A stretch of 5,953 bases of DNA. It comes from JAFDWI01 sp964595905 (GTDB lineage Bacteria; Actinomycetota; Acidimicrobiia; Acidimicrobiales; Iamiaceae). Under the pieces are notes generated by a model. The model made no database searches, had not been told where the DNA came from, and saw nothing but the letters and a program-made list of their open reading frames with translations. The stretch spans positions 1 through 5,953 of the forward strand of contig CAZQSU010000151.1 of assembly GCA_964595905.1 (NCBI GenBank), written 5' to 3'. Shown one piece after another: positions 4,272 through 5,953 of this stretch. Position 1 is the first letter of the stretch. Each line of letters opens with the position of its first letter. The position numbers were made by a program, and so were the translations under genes.

Positions 4272-5953
4272 TCAGTGCGTGCCCGGCAGCACCCGGTAGG
4301 CGTCGTAGACCCCGTCGATGGTCTTGATCGACCGCAACAACGACCCGAGATGTGACGGATCGGCCAGTTCGAAGTCGAATCGCATCTTCGAGACCCGGTC
4401 GCTGCCCATCGACGCGGTCACCGACATGATGTTCACCTGCTGGTCACCGACGATCGCCGAGACGTCCCGCAACAGGCCGGTCCGATCGAGCGCCTTGACT
4501 TCGACGCTCGCGAGGAACAGTCCGGTCGCGGCGAGATCCCAGTCGACGTCGACGAGGCGCGTGGACTGGTCCTGTTCGAGACCGATCGCATTCACACAGT
4601 CGGCCCGGTGCACCGAGATACCCCTGCCCCGGGTCACGAACCCGATGATCTCGTCACCCGGCACCGGTGTGCAGCACTTGGCGAGCCGGATCATCACGTC
4701 GTCGAGGCCGTCGACGTGGACGCCGACCGAGCCGGTCGCGCTCGACGGTCGGCGGGTCGAGATCGAGGTCGACAGCTTCTGGTCCGACACCGCCGGGTCG
4801 CCGCCGCGTAGCTGCCGCCCGACCTTGGCCGCGATCGAAGCGCCCGAGACGTGGTGCTGGCCGAGCGCGACGTACAACGCGTCGACGTCGGCGTAGTTCA
4901 GCGACGTGGCGATCTGGGACAGGATCTGCGGATCGAGCTTCTGGACCGGAAGGCCCTGACGCCGCAGCGCCCGGTTGAGTTCTTCGCGTCCCGATTCGAT
5001 CGCGTCCTCGCGGCGCTCACGCGAGAACCATTGACGGATCTTCGACGCGGCCCGCTGGGTCGCGACGAACTTCAACCAGTCACGTGACGGGCCCGTTCCG
5101 GTCGCTTTCGAGGTGACGATCGAGCACGTCGCCCCCGATTCGAGTTGATGGTCGAGCGGCACCAGTCGCCCGTCGACCTGTGCGCCCACGCAGGCATGAC
5201 CGACCTCGGTGTGGATCGCATACGCGAAGTCCACCGGGGTGGCCCCCTGGGGCAGCGTGAGGATCTCGCCCTGCGGCGTGAACACGTACACCTCGTCGGA
5301 GTCGAGGGTGACGCGCAGGGCGTTCATGAACTCGTCTGGGTCCGACGTCTCGGCCTGCCAGTCGACGATGCCGCTCAGCCACGGCATGTCACCGTTCTTC
5401 GTCGTCGCGCTCTTGTCCTTGTAGGCGAAATGGGCCGCGGCGCCGAACTCGGCCCGGTCGTGCATCTCCTGGGTGCGGATCTGCACCTCGAGCGACTTGC
5501 CGAGCGGCCCGACCACCGTGGTGTGCAGCGACTGGTACAGGTTGAACTTGGGCATGGCGATGTAGTCCTTGAAGCGGCCCTGCACCGGCTTCCACGTCGA
5601 ATGGATCGAACCCAGTGCGGCATAGCAGTCGCGCACCGAACCGACGGTGACCCGGATGCCCACCAGGTCGAAGATGTCCTCGAAATCGCGTCCCTTGAGC
5701 ACCATCTTCTCGTAGATGCTCCACAGGTGCTTCGGGCGCCCGGTCACCTTGGCCCGGATGCCCAGCTCCGCGAGTCGACCGTCGACCTCGGCGATGATCT
5801 GTTCGAGGTAGATGTCGCGTTCGGGGGCGCGTTGGAAGACCATGGCGTCGATCTCGGCGTAGCGCTTGGGGTGCATCGTCGCGAACGCCAGGTCCTCGAG
5901 CTGCTGTTTGACCTCGGACATGCCCAGGCGGTGCGCGAGGGGCGCGTAGATCT
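4272..5953 (-). CDS. rel: Bifunctional (p)ppGpp synthetase/hydrolase Rel, 5' end cut by window edge
   Basis: Long RelA/SpoT homologue that makes and degrades the stringent-response alarmone (p)ppGpp, sensing uncharged tRNA on ribosomes. 559 residues are visible up to TGA at 4274-4272; full-length Rel is about 750-790, so the N-terminal HD hydrolase domain (about 180-200 residues) and the start lie beyond the edge. The visible part opens with IYAPLAHRLG, the hydrolase/synthetase junction. Numbering from Met at 5921: synthetase domain about 30-175, with DLVGIRV (85-91), RFKDYIAMPKFNLYQSLHTT (116-135), EVQIRT (145-150) and EFGAAAH (158-164); TGS about 208-270 (VYVFTPQGEI); helical region about 275-370; conserved-cysteine domain about 405-445 (RLAKCCTPVPGDE, then HRADC); ACT about 470-545. 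RFKD (5576-5565) is the RXKD form typical of bifunctional Rel rather than the EXDD form of synthetase-only RelA. All key motifs appear intact. Often also named relA. Confidence 0.97.
   Translation of the reverse strand, partial: IYAPLAHRLGMSEVKQQLEDLAFATMHPKRYAEIDAMVFQRAPERDIYLEQIIAEVDGRLAELGIRAKVTGRPKHLWSIYEKMVLKGRDFEDIFDLVGIRVTVGSVRDCYAALGSIHSTWKPVQGRFKDYIAMPKFNLYQSLHTTVVGPLGKSLEVQIRTQEMHDRAEFGAAAHFAYKDKSATTKNGDMPWLSGIVDWQAETSDPDEFMNALRVTLDSDEVYVFTPQGEILTLPQGATPVDFAYAIHTEVGHACVGAQVDGRLVPLDHQLESGATCSIVTSKATGTGPSRDWLKFVATQRAASKIRQWFSRERREDAIESGREELNRALRRQGLPVQKLDPQILSQIATSLNYADVDALYVALGQHHVSGASIAAKVGRQLRGGDPAVSDQKLSTSISTRRPSSATGSVGVHVDGLDDVMIRLAKCCTPVPGDEIIGFVTRGRGISVHRADCVNAIGLEQDQSTRLVDVDWDLAATGLFLASVEVKALDRTGLLRDVSAIVGDQQVNIMSVTASMGSDRVSKMRFDFELADPSHLGSLLRSIKTIDGVYDAYRVLPGTH

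Noticed and set aside
3926..4299. Several plus-strand ORFs of 87-96 codons through the intergenic region
   Set aside because: They overlap the end of the capA-like gene or the rel stop and are driven by the palindromes. They lack ribosome binding sites and domains.

Overview
The window is GC-rich and almost fully coding. It reads as a piece of an actinobacterial chromosome: the AspRS has actinobacterial-style wording (AVHHAFTSPK, VCNGNEIGGGS), the Rel protein is of the bifunctional Rel type, and the rel - hisS - aspS order on one strand matches the common actinobacterial neighbourhood. I lean towards a deep-branching lineage such as Acidimicrobiia, but that is inference from gene style only. 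No rRNA, tRNA, insertion sequence or phage gene is visible.

Layout from left to right: (1) aspS, minus strand, running off the left edge (1-1480), with its 3' end missing. (2) hisS, minus strand, complete (1483-2778), directly upstream of aspS with a 2-base gap, so the two form a translationally coupled tRNA-synthetase pair. (3) A 90-base divergent promoter region (2779-2868). Each gene has a TANNNT -10-like box 6 to 8 bases from its start codon and no Shine-Dalgarno sequence, which suggests leaderless mRNAs on both sides; inverted repeats lie between the boxes. (4) A plus-strand CapA/PGA_cap-family lipoprotein (2869-3981). (5) A 290-base convergent intergenic region (3982-4271). It holds four copies of a 12-base palindrome, TGCCCGCGGGCA, spaced 35-36 bases apart, a stem-loop just after the rel stop, and a weak small-ORF candidate with a good Shine-Dalgarno sequence. 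(6) rel, minus strand, running off the right edge (4272-5953), with the hydrolase domain missing and the synthetase, TGS, Cys-containing and ACT domains present.

Functionally, hisS and aspS charge tRNAs and rel makes or degrades (p)ppGpp when charging fails, so the minus-strand genes share a translation and amino-acid-starvation theme. The CapA-like lipoprotein points the other way and looks like an insertion into this neighbourhood. The AspRS carries the His and Gly residues associated with non-discriminating enzymes, which suggests Asn-tRNA is made by the transamidation route. The least explained element is the regular palindrome array between capA and rel.
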